DNA from: SMWD01 sp002729875
GTDB lineage: Bacteria > Pseudomonadota > Gammaproteobacteria > Steroidobacterales > GCA-2729495
Direction of reading: 5' to 3'
DNA length: 64,000 nt
Assembly: GCA_036010905.1 (NCBI GenBank)
Contig: DASCMH010000001.1
Span: 1 to 64,000 of the forward strand
Shown here one piece after another: positions 53,780 to 62,613 of the stretch (its first letter is position 1; each line of letters begins with the position of its first letter). Position numbers and translations under genes: made by a program. The notes under the pieces were generated by a model. The model saw only the letters and a list, made by a program, of their open reading frames with translations, was not told where the DNA came from and ran no database searches.

Positions 53780-54757
53780 ATGACAAAACCCACCAGAGTA
53801 ACGATTACCGGTGCCGCCGGCCAGATTGGCTACCAACTTGCTTTTCGGATCGCATCCGGTCAGCTATTAGGCGCCAACCAGCCCATTATTTTACAACTGC
53901 TGGAAATTGCGCCGGCACTCGATGCCTTGCGGGGCGTTGCCATGGAACTGGAAGACTGCGCGTTCCCCACCTTGCATGGAATCGTGGCTACCGATCAACC
54001 TGATATCGCTTTCAAGCAGACCGATTATGCCCTGCTGGTTGGAGCCAAACCCCGGGGTCCTGGCATGGAACGTTCCGACCTGCTGAAAGGTAATGCGGCC
54101 ATTTTCTCGGTTCAGGGTAAATCGATGAATGAATATGCAAGCCGTGACGTCAAGGTACTCGTCGTCGGCAACCCGGCCAATACAAATGCTCTGATTGCAC
54201 AGCAAAATGCACCGGATCTTAACCCGGCAAACTTCACAGCAATGATGCGGCTGGATCACAATCGTGCACTGGCCCAATTGGCGGGAAAAACCGATTGTCA
54301 CGTCAATCAAATAAAGTACATGACGATCTGGGGCAACCACTCAGCCACCCAATATCCGGATATCAGCCAGGTGACGATCGGCGACCGCGAAGCTCCAGAC
54401 CTCGTTGATGAACAATGGGTTGCCGATGAATTTATTCCCACCGTACAGCAACGCGGTGCAGCTATCATCAAGGCTCGCGGCCTGTCCAGCGCAGCCTCGG
54501 CAGCCTCCTCAGCCATCGACCATATGCGCGACTGGGCACTCGGCACACCGGGCGACGACTGGGTCAGCATGGCGATCCCGGCTGACGGCAGCTATGGCAT
54601 TGAACCGGGTATTATTTATTCGTACCCGTGTCGCTGCACCCAGGGCAAGTATGAAATAGTCCAGGGGCTGAATATCAGTGACTTCAGTCGCGAACGTATG
54701 AATGCGACCGAAGCTGAACTGCGCGAGGAACGCGCCGCGATCGCTGATCTGCTATAG
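53780..54757 (+). CDS. mdh: Malate dehydrogenase (cytosolic-type)
   Basis: The 325-residue protein is of the NAD-dependent malate dehydrogenase type found in many bacteria and in eukaryotic cytosol. The NAD fold is VTITGAAGQIGYQLAFRIASG (in parts about 7-27), the substrate Arg regions LVGAKPRGPGMERSDLL (about 85-101) and MRLDHNRA (about 155-162) are present, and the catalytic His is in WGNHSATQYPDIS (about 184-196). It interconverts malate and oxaloacetate in the TCA cycle. AGGAACAAGTA precedes the start. It is followed by a palindromic element. Confidence 0.95.
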   Translation: MTKPTRVTITGAAGQIGYQLAFRIASGQLLGANQPIILQLLEIAPALDALRGVAMELEDCAFPTLHGIVATDQPDIAFKQTDYALLVGAKPRGPGMERSDLLKGNAAIFSVQGKSMNEYASRDVKVLVVGNPANTNALIAQQNAPDLNPANFTAMMRLDHNRALAQLAGKTDCHVNQIKYMTIWGNHSATQYPDISQVTIGDREAPDLVDEQWVADEFIPTVQQRGAAIIKARGLSSAASAASSAIDHMRDWALGTPGDDWVSMAIPADGSYGIEPGIIYSYPCRCTQGKYEIVQGLNISDFSRERMNATEAELREERAAIADLL

Positions 54758-54763
54758 AAAAAT

Positions 54764-54820
54764 ACGGGTCAGGGACTCTGTTTTAGTTGCTCAGGGATGA
54801 AATTGCAGCCTGACCCCGTT
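54764..54820. repeat. Palindromic element after mdh (REP/BIME-like or terminator)
   Basis: CGGGTCAGG (54765-54773) and CCTGACCCCG (54809-54818) are near-complementary arms around a loop of about 35 nt. The right arm is followed by TTTT. The GGGTCAG/CTGACCCC arms resemble REP-type repeats dispersed by RAYT transposases in many Proteobacteria (from memory). Only one copy is in the window, so repetition cannot be shown. It may simply terminate mdh. Confidence 0.4.
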
Positions 54821-54874
54821 TTCCTTCCTGTTTTTCTTTATATTGGGATAAACAAGCTTTAACCGGATATCACT

Positions 54875-57325
54875 ATGTTAGCTACAACTCTGCTTGCTCT
54901 GCTCTGGTTTGCTGCATTTCTGGTGGTTGTGCTGGCACTCGCCTACCGGCGCGTCGACCTGACCACGTCAACAATCGTACTCGGCTTCTCGCTACTGGCT
55001 TACAGCCTTTTCGGCACCGGGCACTGGCTGTGGATGCTGCTGCTGTGGCTTGGTTATGCCGGTCTCATCATGGTTAATCTGCCGGATTTTCGGCGCGACA
55101 GAATCTCTGCCCCACTACTCAGTATCTATCGCCAGATACTGCCGCCGATTTCAGATACCGAACGCGAAGCACTCGAAGCCGGCACTGTCTGGTGGGACGG
55201 CGAACTATTTAGCGGTCAGCCGGACTGGAGCGTACTTACCGCGCTAGCGGCCCCCAAACTGACTGCGGAAGAACAGGCATTCATTGATGGTCCGACCGAG
55301 GAACTGTGCCGGATCAGTGATGACTGGCAAATCACGCACGAACTGGCTGACATCCCCCCCGAAGTTTGGGCTTTTATCAAGGAACACCGGTTCTTCGCAA
55401 TGATCATAACAAAGGACTACGGCGGACTTGAGTTTTCACCATTTGCCGTCGCTTCGGTACTGGCCAAGCTGGCCAGTCGCAGTGTGGTCATTGCTTCGAC
55501 GGTCGGTGTACCGAACTCCCTCGGTCCGGCCGAACTGCTACTGCACTATGGTACCAAGGAACAGCAGGACCGATACCTGCCGGGTCTTGCCAGTGGCGAA
55601 GAAATTCCATGCTTTGCGCTAACCGGTCCACGCGCCGGGTCCGATGCGTCAGCGATCCCCGACACCGGTATCGTCTGCAAAGGCACCTACAACGGCGAAG
55701 AGATAATCGGCATCCGGCTGAACTGGAACAAGCGGTACATAACGCTGGCACCGATTGCAACTCTGCTCGGCCTGGCATTCAAACTGTATGACCCCGAACA
55801 CCTGATCGGTGATAAGGATGAATACGGCATCACCGCCGCACTGATTCCAACCGATACTGAAGGTGTGGAAATCGGCCGCCGGCATTTCCCGCTTAATACA
55901 CCGTTCCAGAACGGACCTACCCGCGGCAAGGATGTTTTCGTCCCACTGGACAGCATCATTGGCGGTCCGGAGCGGGCCGGTCAGGGCTGGCGCATGCTTG
56001 TCGAGCAACTTGCTGCCGGGCGTTCCATCGTTCTGCCGGCCAATGCGAGCGGCGGCGCGCGTGCCGGAGTCTACGGTTCGGGAGCCTATACTCGCATCCG
56101 CAAACAATTTAATTTACCGCTTTGCCGCTTTGAAGGGGTCAGCGAAGTACTCGCACGTATGGCTGCACGTACTTATATGATTACTGCAGCTGTCTCGGTG
56201 ACGTGTGCCGCCATCGGTCGCGGTGAGAAACCTGCCGTACCTTCAGCGATACTGAAGTATCACTGCACCGAGATCGGCCGAATGATCGCCAACGATGCGA
56301 TGGACGTGCAGGGCGGCAAGGGCATCATCCTCGGTCCGAAAAATTATCTCGGCCGGGCCTATCAGGCAGTCCCGATCGCAATCACGGTTGAGGGCGCAAA
56401 TATTCTGACCCGTAGCCTCATCATTTATGGTCAGGGGGCAATTCGCTGCCATCCATTCGTTCTTAAAGAAATGGAAGCCGCCGGCAATGAAAACCTCGAA
56501 CAGGGACTGACTGATTTCGATCAGGCTTTATTCGGGCACATTGGCTATGCCTTCAGTAATGCGGCACGCTCGTTCGTACTTGCCCTGACCCACGCAAAGC
56601 TCAGTCTGACACCACAATCCGGATCGCTGGCACGCTACTATCAGCACATCAACCGATACAGCGCTGCGTTCGCGCTGGCATCCGACATCGCCATGCTGCA
56701 TCTGGGCGGAGAACTGAAACGTCGTGAAAGCCTGTCAGCGCGACTCGGCGACGTATTCAGCTCCATGTACATGGCCAGCATGGTACTGAAACATTACGAA
56801 AATCAGGGGTGCCCTGAAGAGGATCTGCCGCTGGTCGAATGGGCCTGCCGCAGCCTGATGTACCAGGCGCAGGAACAGCTTCATGGCTTTCTGCGCAATT
56901 TTCCGAATCGTTTCATCGCGGCCGGCCTGCGGATACTGATTTTTCCTCGCGGGCGCATGTACTCAGCCCCGGCCGATAGCCTGTCACAGAAAATTGTCGA
57001 CCTCATCACCTACCCGACAGAATCACGCGAGCGACTGTGTGCCGGCATTTATTCGACGGCCGAGCCGGGCAACCCGATCGGCCTGTTGCAGGAGGCGCTT
57101 GAGGCCACCGAAGCTGCGACACCACTCGAAAACAAGGTTCGCGATGCCCGGCGTGCCGGGGTCATTAAGGCCGATGATCCATTTGAGCTGATCAAACAGG
57201 CTGAAAGCGAGGGAGTTCTGACCGCTGATGAAGCCACACAACTCAAGGCCCTTGATGAACAGATCATGGCACTGATTGAAGTCGATGATTTTGCTGCCGA
57301 GGAACTGAGCGCCCGTGCCACCTGA
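54875..57325 (+). CDS. fadE: Acyl-CoA dehydrogenase FadE
   Basis: The 816-residue protein equals the large FadE type (E. coli 814). Two to three N-terminal membrane segments (about 1-70) anchor it to the inner membrane. The acyl-CoA dehydrogenase core follows (KEHRFFAMIITKDYGGLEFS near 170-189, CFALTGPRAGSDASAIPD near 247-264, with FAD and substrate contacts), then the C-terminal DUF1974 domain of FadE. It catalyses the first dehydrogenation in fatty acid beta-oxidation with FAD. No other fad genes are adjacent. Between it and the next gene (57326-57427) nothing was recognised. Confidence 0.94.
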   Translation: MLATTLLALLWFAAFLVVVLALAYRRVDLTTSTIVLGFSLLAYSLFGTGHWLWMLLLWLGYAGLIMVNLPDFRRDRISAPLLSIYRQILPPISDTEREALEAGTVWWDGELFSGQPDWSVLTALAAPKLTAEEQAFIDGPTEELCRISDDWQITHELADIPPEVWAFIKEHRFFAMIITKDYGGLEFSPFAVASVLAKLASRSVVIASTVGVPNSLGPAELLLHYGTKEQQDRYLPGLASGEEIPCFALTGPRAGSDASAIPDTGIVCKGTYNGEEIIGIRLNWNKRYITLAPIATLLGLAFKLYDPEHLIGDKDEYGITAALIPTDTEGVEIGRRHFPLNTPFQNGPTRGKDVFVPLDSIIGGPERAGQGWRMLVEQLAAGRSIVLPANASGGARAGVYGSGAYTRIRKQFNLPLCRFEGVSEVLARMAARTYMITAAVSVTCAAIGRGEKPAVPSAILKYHCTEIGRMIANDAMDVQGGKGIILGPKNYLGRAYQAVPIAITVEGANILTRSLIIYGQGAIRCHPFVLKEMEAAGNENLEQGLTDFDQALFGHIGYAFSNAARSFVLALTHAKLSLTPQSGSLARYYQHINRYSAAFALASDIAMLHLGGELKRRESLSARLGDVFSSMYMASMVLKHYENQGCPEEDLPLVEWACRSLMYQAQEQLHGFLRNFPNRFIAAGLRILIFPRGRMYSAPADSLSQKIVDLITYPTESRERLCAGIYSTAEPGNPIGLLQEALEATEAATPLENKVRDARRAGVIKADDPFELIKQAESEGVLTADEATQLKALDEQIMALIEVDDFAAEELSARAT

Positions 57326-57427
57326 ACCGGCGGGACTTTGGAACGTGGGCTGGTGGAACCGCTGGTTCATGCCACTCCGTGCAGGGTCGGTTAAGCTTCC
57401 AGACTGTACCCCAATGGAGAACAAGAA

Positions 57428-57907
57428 ATGACAGCCCGACCCACAAGTATCCTGATTTCCATACTATTCTTGTTGTTGACCGGCTGTGGCGGCGGTGATT
57501 CGAGCCCGGGTAACTCTACTGCAAATAACGATTCAGCGTCCAACACCGTAGCACGCTCAAGCTCAGCGCCGGGAGCGACTGTATTCATTATCAGTCCGAT
57601 CAACGGCTCGACCATCAGTTCGCCGGCCACCGTCAAATTCGGCATCAGCGGGATGACGGTGACTCCAGCCGGCCAGTTCGCTGACAATTCGGGCCACCAT
57701 CATTTGCTGGTCGATAGCGGACTCGAGAATCCTGACCAGCCGATCCCAAGCGATGCAGGCCACCTGCACTTCGGCAAGGGACAGACAGAAACGACAATCG
57801 AGCTCGAAGCAGGCCAGCACACAATGCAGCTCGTACTCGGTGACGGCAGCCATATACCGCATGAACCACCCATAATGTCGGATATCGTCACAATAACGGT
57901 AGAATAG
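57428..57907 (+). CDS. DUF4399 lipoprotein
   Basis: The 159-residue protein has a lipoprotein signal (LILL-type hydrophobic stretch, lipobox LTGCGG, Cys at residue 19), a Ser/Asn-rich spacer, and a DUF4399 domain (about 60-159). The domain contains SGHHHLLVDSGLENP, HLHFGKGQTETTIELE and GDGSHIPHEPPIMSD. The many conserved His in the domain suggest metal binding, but no function is known. It is probably anchored on the periplasmic side. Its frame is well preceded by GGAGAACAAGAA. Confidence 0.85.
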   Translation: MTARPTSILISILFLLLTGCGGGDSSPGNSTANNDSASNTVARSSSAPGATVFIISPINGSTISSPATVKFGISGMTVTPAGQFADNSGHHHLLVDSGLENPDQPIPSDAGHLHFGKGQTETTIELEAGQHTMQLVLGDGSHIPHEPPIMSDIVTITVE

Positions 57908-57992
57908 ACATTGGACCTGCCTTGATTCAGGTCATCAAGCCCCGACCATCAGTTATGGTCAGGAATTGGTAAGCCATTCTGAAATACGCTAT

Positions 57993-59459
57993 ATGACGAC
58001 AATCACAACAGGCCTCAGCGGTATTGCGCTCTACCTGCCACCCTACCGGGTGGACTTGCAGCGCTGGTGCGAATGGACCGGAGCAGACTGGAACAAGATC
58101 AGCCAGGTCGTCGGCACCGGATTTCGTCTGCTCGGCCCCCGTCAGAGCATATACACGATGGCCGCCAATGCGGTACTCCGACTTATCCAGCAAAATGATA
58201 TCGATCCCGGCAGGGTGGGTTACCTGGGACTCGGCACTGAATCAAGTACCGATAACTCGGCCGGTGCGATTATCGTCAAGGGCATGGTTGATACTGCGCT
58301 TAAGGGACTGGGGCTGCCGCCGTTGTCACGTAACTGCGAGGTACCGGAGTTCAAACATGCCTGTCTCGGCGGTATCTATGGCCTGAAAAACGCCTTGCGG
58401 TTCCTCAGCACCGATGGCAGGGACTCACTCGCAATCATCGTATGCGCTGACAAGGCCCTGTATGAGCGCGGCAGCAGCGGTGAGCCAACTCAGGGCGCAG
58501 GCGCTACGGCAATGCTGCTGAACTGCAATCCGAGCATTGCAACAATCGACCTGCAGCAAGCCGGCACGGCTTCAGAGTATCGTAGCGTTGATTTTCGCAA
58601 GCCCCTGATCAACCGTAACGGCACCGAGGCCAGCCCCGAATTTGTCGAGATCCCGGTCTTCAACGGGAAGTACTCGACCAACTGTTATGTCGATGAGATG
58701 CAGCAGGCTCTCGCAGACATGAGCCGTAAGCGTGGCGGCAAACCTATCGATCACCTGCGTTCTCCCGCAGCTATCTTCATGCATCGTCCATACCAGCGCA
58801 TGCCCGAAACCGGCCTCAGCATGGCCTATTTGTTTGCACTGGCAACGGGTGACGATTCTGATCACCAACAACTGGTGGAAATCTGCACAGTAGCCGATGT
58901 TTCACCCGAAGTGCTTCTGCAGGAAATCAACTCGGCACCGAATTTCGTTAATTTTACAGTCCCTGAACGAATCAGCGAGGAAGTCTTTCCCCTCTGTCAA
59001 AAAGCATTGCGCGCCAGCAGGCACATGGAAACTTTTGCCCGCGACATCCGCGCAAAAATTTCGCTTGGTGCAAATCGGATACTCGAACTCGGTAACCTTT
59101 ATACCGCTGCATTACCAGCCTGGCTGGCTGCCGGCCTTGAAGACGCGCACGCACAGAACATTGAGCTCGCCGACCAGGAAATCCTGTTGATCGGCTATGG
59201 CAGCGGTGATGCAGCGGATGCGATTCCGATGCATGTCGTAGCGGGGTGGCAACATGCCGTATCGAAAATCAATTTTGATGCAGTGATGGAACCCTGCATC
59301 GACCTGTCACATGACCAGTACCTTGCTCTGCACGAGAGTTCGGCGCCGAGTGAACTGAGTTATTCGCCAAAGGCCGAGTTTATCATCGACCGGGTTGGCT
59401 CTGAACGCAATGCAGCTTTTCAGGACGCAGGCATTGAATACTATCTGTATATCCAGTAA
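57993..59459 (+). CDS. mvaS: Hydroxymethylglutaryl-CoA synthase
   Basis: The 488-residue protein is a thiolase-fold HMG-CoA synthase. The general-acid Glu lies in GLGTESSTDNSAGA (about 79-92), the acetyl-accepting Cys in KHACLGGIYGLKNAL (Cys about 124) and the active-site His in FMHRPYQRMP (His about 264). It is longer than the Gram-positive MvaS (about 390) and nearer the eukaryotic size. It condenses acetyl-CoA and acetoacetyl-CoA to HMG-CoA, the first committed step of the mevalonate pathway. The start at 57993 is chosen for domain fit; a TTG at 57966 is possible. It is convergent with the kinase gene (15 bp between stops). Confidence 0.9.
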   Translation: MTTITTGLSGIALYLPPYRVDLQRWCEWTGADWNKISQVVGTGFRLLGPRQSIYTMAANAVLRLIQQNDIDPGRVGYLGLGTESSTDNSAGAIIVKGMVDTALKGLGLPPLSRNCEVPEFKHACLGGIYGLKNALRFLSTDGRDSLAIIVCADKALYERGSSGEPTQGAGATAMLLNCNPSIATIDLQQAGTASEYRSVDFRKPLINRNGTEASPEFVEIPVFNGKYSTNCYVDEMQQALADMSRKRGGKPIDHLRSPAAIFMHRPYQRMPETGLSMAYLFALATGDDSDHQQLVEICTVADVSPEVLLQEINSAPNFVNFTVPERISEEVFPLCQKALRASRHMETFARDIRAKISLGANRILELGNLYTAALPAWLAAGLEDAHAQNIELADQEILLIGYGSGDAADAIPMHVVAGWQHAVSKINFDAVMEPCIDLSHDQYLALHESSAPSELSYSPKAEFIIDRVGSERNAAFQDAGIEYYLYIQ

Positions 59460-59474
59460 CGAATTCAAACCGCT

Positions 59475-60518
59475 TCAAGACACCGTAAGGCCCTCGACCG
59501 CAAATATTCTGTCCAGCACCTCGAACCCAGCCTCAAGACAGTCGGTTCGTATCGCATCCAGCGCCTTGTTTGAGTCTGACAGCGCAAGGCCAAAATCACC
59601 GCCACCCGCTCCGGATGTCTTGTAAACCGCTCCATGCTTTTCAACCAGTTGCCGAATCCGGGCATGTGGCTCGATGCAAATGCCAATTCCAGCCTCAGCA
59701 TCGAAGCTGCACAGCGCTTCATCGTAACTTGTCAGCGTATCCAGAATATCGCTGATTGACTGTTCCGACCAGACTGTACAGGCCTGCTCGGATAATGTCT
59801 TCAAACGGCGAAGATGGTGATGATGCTGATCCGGGCTTGCTGCTTTAAAGGCATTAAAACGTGTCAATAATTCTGGCGTTGATGCACTGACACCACTCCA
59901 GATCGGCATGGCCAACAAATTATCCGGCCAGGCACAAGCTGCTGCACTAATGGTTTCCGGTGCCGTTGTACTCCGCACGACAACAACCCCACCGTATAAA
60001 GCGGTGGCGATATCAGCGCCACTGCCAATGCCACCCTGAAAGCGGCGATGTGCCGCATGACAAACAGCAAGCAGTTCTTCAGCTGTGGGCGCAAGGTTCA
60101 GCTCCGCCATGAGAGCCCCCACAAAGGCGACCAGCGCTGCCGCACTTGATCCAACGCCGAGTTTTACCCGGTGACCACCCCCGTTAGTAAAAAATTCATC
60201 CGTGTGCATACTGATGCGAAATGATGGACCATCGACAAACAGTGCCGAATGTTCACAGCAGGAAGCGATGACTGCCTCCAGAATCGTGCCGTTGGCTTCA
60301 GGATGATCACCAACCCAGCGCAACCCGGTGCTGCCGTCAATAACAAAATAATAGGCACGACCACTCAATGCATCGAAAAAAACGCTCTCCGGACCCGAAA
60401 TCGCAACAACCTGTGCCCGGGCCCGTACATTGATAGCTGCAACAATTGCGGGCGCACCCTCCAGTACGGCATATTCACCGACAAGCATGATTTTCCCCGG
60501 CGCTGATGCCTCAGCCAT
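59475..60518 (-). CDS. Phosphomevalonate kinase-like GHMP kinase
   Basis: The 347-residue GHMP kinase starts MAEASAPGKIMLVGEYAVLEG. It has the ATP loop KLGVGSSAAALVAF (about 119-132), GGIGSGADIATALYGGVVVV (about 162-181) and C-terminal TSGAGGGDFGLALS (about 307-320). The SGAGGGD motif 3 and the GSGADIA segment match phosphomevalonate kinases better than mevalonate kinases. It would convert 5-phosphomevalonate to diphosphomevalonate, the substrate of the next gene's product; mevalonate kinase itself is not in the window. It lies 21 bp downstream of mvaD in the same operon. Confidence 0.8.
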   Translation of the reverse strand: MAEASAPGKIMLVGEYAVLEGAPAIVAAINVRARAQVVAISGPESVFFDALSGRAYYFVIDGSTGLRWVGDHPEANGTILEAVIASCCEHSALFVDGPSFRISMHTDEFFTNGGGHRVKLGVGSSAAALVAFVGALMAELNLAPTAEELLAVCHAAHRRFQGGIGSGADIATALYGGVVVVRSTTAPETISAAACAWPDNLLAMPIWSGVSASTPELLTRFNAFKAASPDQHHHHLRRLKTLSEQACTVWSEQSISDILDTLTSYDEALCSFDAEAGIGICIEPHARIRQLVEKHGAVYKTSGAGGGDFGLALSDSNKALDAIRTDCLEAGFEVLDRIFAVEGLTVS

Positions 60519-60539
60519 TACAATGTGCGGCGTCGATAT

Positions 60540-61523
60540 TTATCGCCTGACAACACTGGCACCCCCCCCAAGTTCACCTGCGATAATACGCAACACACCA
60601 GGAACATCATGCAGCGCAGCTGTAACATTAGCTAGTGCATCAGGCAAACAAACCGCCTTGAGTTGTGGCCCGGCATCGACGGTAAAAAATACCGGAACTC
60701 CATCAGCACGCAATGACATGACCTTATGCATACAGGCGAGCGTCACCGGAGACCAATACAGTAAAGCAGGCTGCGTCGTCATCATCACCGAATGCATTTT
60801 CAGGCAATTATGCTCAGCCAATGCCGCCAGGGCGAAAAAGTCACGCGCCTCGACACAACGGATACCAGCATTGAGGTCATCAGCATGGTCGTGAATCCAT
60901 GCTGCATAGAAAGGAGAAGTCAGGCGACTTTGTGCCATGCCGTCACGTGAGGTTATTTTTTTCTTATCTTCTGTCGTCACAGCAACAACAACCGATAACG
61001 GCCATTCGGCTGGAGTTGCCAACTGACGACAATTTGTGCCGCGTTCCTCGATACTGAGCAATGCGATACCGCCAAATAACGAACGTGGAGCAGACCCGGA
61101 ACCAATGCGCGCAATATCGGCCAGGTCAGTACCGGGTGATAACCCGGATTCTCTATGATCCATGCCCAGCGCAGCAGAAGCGGCGGTAACAAGGGCCGCA
61201 TAACCGGATGCAGACGACGCCAGCCCGGCACCGGTCGGAAAATCATTAACTGTTGTCACTGCTGCAAATTCATCACAACCGGCAAAGGCACGAAACGCGT
61301 CCATACACGCTGTCAGGCGCCCCTGCTCAAGCGGTTGCTCATGACCATTTAATACCAGCACATCGTGAGTCAGCGCCGGATCAAATTCTACTGTTGTTTC
61401 AGTGCTTAGCGCGCCAAGCGTCAGCGATAAAGAACCGACTGCAGGCAGGTTGTCCGCAGCGTCTTTTTTACCCCAGTATTTGATCAGGGCGACATTTGGA
61501 TGGGCTATGGCCGATGCACGCAT
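60540..61523 (-). CDS. mvaD: Diphosphomevalonate decarboxylase
   Basis: From the ATG at 61523 the protein has 327 residues, the normal length for MvaD. It begins with AHPNVALIKYWGKKD (about 7-21) and LPAVGSLSLTLG. It has DFPTGAGLASSASGYAAL (about 94-111, the ATP loop), ARIGSGSAPRSLFGG (about 140-154) and TSRDGMAQSRLTSPFYAAW (about 196-214), with VFFTVDAGPQLKAV (about 280-293) carrying the catalytic Asp. It makes isopentenyl diphosphate. A TTG at 61526 is an alternative start. It is divergent from ispA, which uses its product. Confidence 0.93.
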   Translation of the reverse strand: MRASAIAHPNVALIKYWGKKDAADNLPAVGSLSLTLGALSTETTVEFDPALTHDVLVLNGHEQPLEQGRLTACMDAFRAFAGCDEFAAVTTVNDFPTGAGLASSASGYAALVTAASAALGMDHRESGLSPGTDLADIARIGSGSAPRSLFGGIALLSIEERGTNCRQLATPAEWPLSVVVAVTTEDKKKITSRDGMAQSRLTSPFYAAWIHDHADDLNAGIRCVEARDFFALAALAEHNCLKMHSVMMTTQPALLYWSPVTLACMHKVMSLRADGVPVFFTVDAGPQLKAVCLPDALANVTAALHDVPGVLRIIAGELGGGASVVRR

Positions 61524-61672
61524 CAATTTCTTCTCTCGGGTTCCAGGCAGAATACAGCGAACATTTTACTTATATACTCACTCATTGTTGAAATTCCTGA
61601 AACTTTGCACCAGTAAATAAGTAAACTGTATCAGGATTTCCCTATAGTCCCGGCTTGCAGACAAATTATGCT

Positions 61673-62569
61673 ATGCGGATGAGCTTTAAAAAACGACATC
61701 CTGAATACCTGCAGCGTATTGAGCGGGTGCTCGACACTACCCTGCCGGCAGCCACGCTACAACCGACCCGGCTACACAAGGCCATGCGCTATTCCGTGCT
61801 GGGTGGCGGCAAACGGATTCGCCCGCTGCTGGTGTACGCCACCGGTGAAGCACTGGGCGTCGCCACTGATTTACTTGATGCCCCCGCTGCAGCCATTGAG
61901 ATGATGCATGCATTTTCTCTCGTCCATGACGATCTGCCGGCGATGGATGACGATGATTTACGGCGCGGTCAACCGACGACCCATCGCGCCTTTGATGAAG
62001 CCACTGCGATACTGGCGGCAGACGCACTGCAACCGCTGGCATTTCAGATCCTGGCCCAATCGGCAGCATTACGGCCATACCCGCTCACACAGACCAAACT
62101 TATCGGCTTACTCGCCGAGGCGTGTGGCTCCAAAGGTATGACCGGAGGCCAGACAATGGATGTAGCAACTGAAGGTCAGCAACCTGACCCGGAAACACTT
62201 GAACACATCTATCGCCTCAAAACAGGCTGCCTGCTACGCGCCAGTGTCCTGTCGGCAGCGCTCTGCCCACCGGGTACTGATACCAATACCATCGATAGCC
62301 TGGAACGCTTTATTGATGCGACTGGCCTCGCCTTTCAAATCCGTGACGACATTCTCGATATCGAAGGCACTACGGAACAAATAGGCAAGCAACAGGGCGC
62401 TGATAGTATCCATAACAAGATAACCTACCCGGCCCTGTTAGGGCTTGAAAAGGCCAAAGCGCGTGCGGAAGAACTGCGCTTGACGGCACTGAATGAACTG
62501 GACAAACTGGCTTTACCGACCGACGGTCTGCGCTGGCTGGCTGATTTTATCGTTATGCGGACAACCTGA
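61673..62569 (+). CDS. ispA: Farnesyl/geranyl diphosphate synthase IspA
   Basis: The protein is about 298 residues. The aspartate-rich motifs are present: FSLVHDDLPAMDDDDLRRG (about 85-103, FARM) and FQIRDDILDIEG (about 222-233, SARM); GGGKRIRPLLV (about 45-55) is the IPP site. It condenses IPP and DMAPP to farnesyl diphosphate for undecaprenyl-phosphate and quinone tails. The start could also be at 61655 or 61679. E. coli ispA is followed by dxs; here a secretion ATPase gene follows, and mevalonate genes lie upstream. Confidence 0.93.
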   Translation: MRMSFKKRHPEYLQRIERVLDTTLPAATLQPTRLHKAMRYSVLGGGKRIRPLLVYATGEALGVATDLLDAPAAAIEMMHAFSLVHDDLPAMDDDDLRRGQPTTHRAFDEATAILAADALQPLAFQILAQSAALRPYPLTQTKLIGLLAEACGSKGMTGGQTMDVATEGQQPDPETLEHIYRLKTGCLLRASVLSAALCPPGTDTNTIDSLERFIDATGLAFQIRDDILDIEGTTEQIGKQQGADSIHNKITYPALLGLEKAKARAEELRLTALNELDKLALPTDGLRWLADFIVMRTT

Positions 62570-62613
62570 TTACTGAGACTGGTAGAATGCCGCAAACCAA
62601 TCGGACACCCTAG

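Noticed and set aside
59475..60518. Calling this gene mevalonate kinase
   Set aside because: Its SGAGGGD motif and GSGADIA segment fit phosphomevalonate kinase better; the call is kept general.
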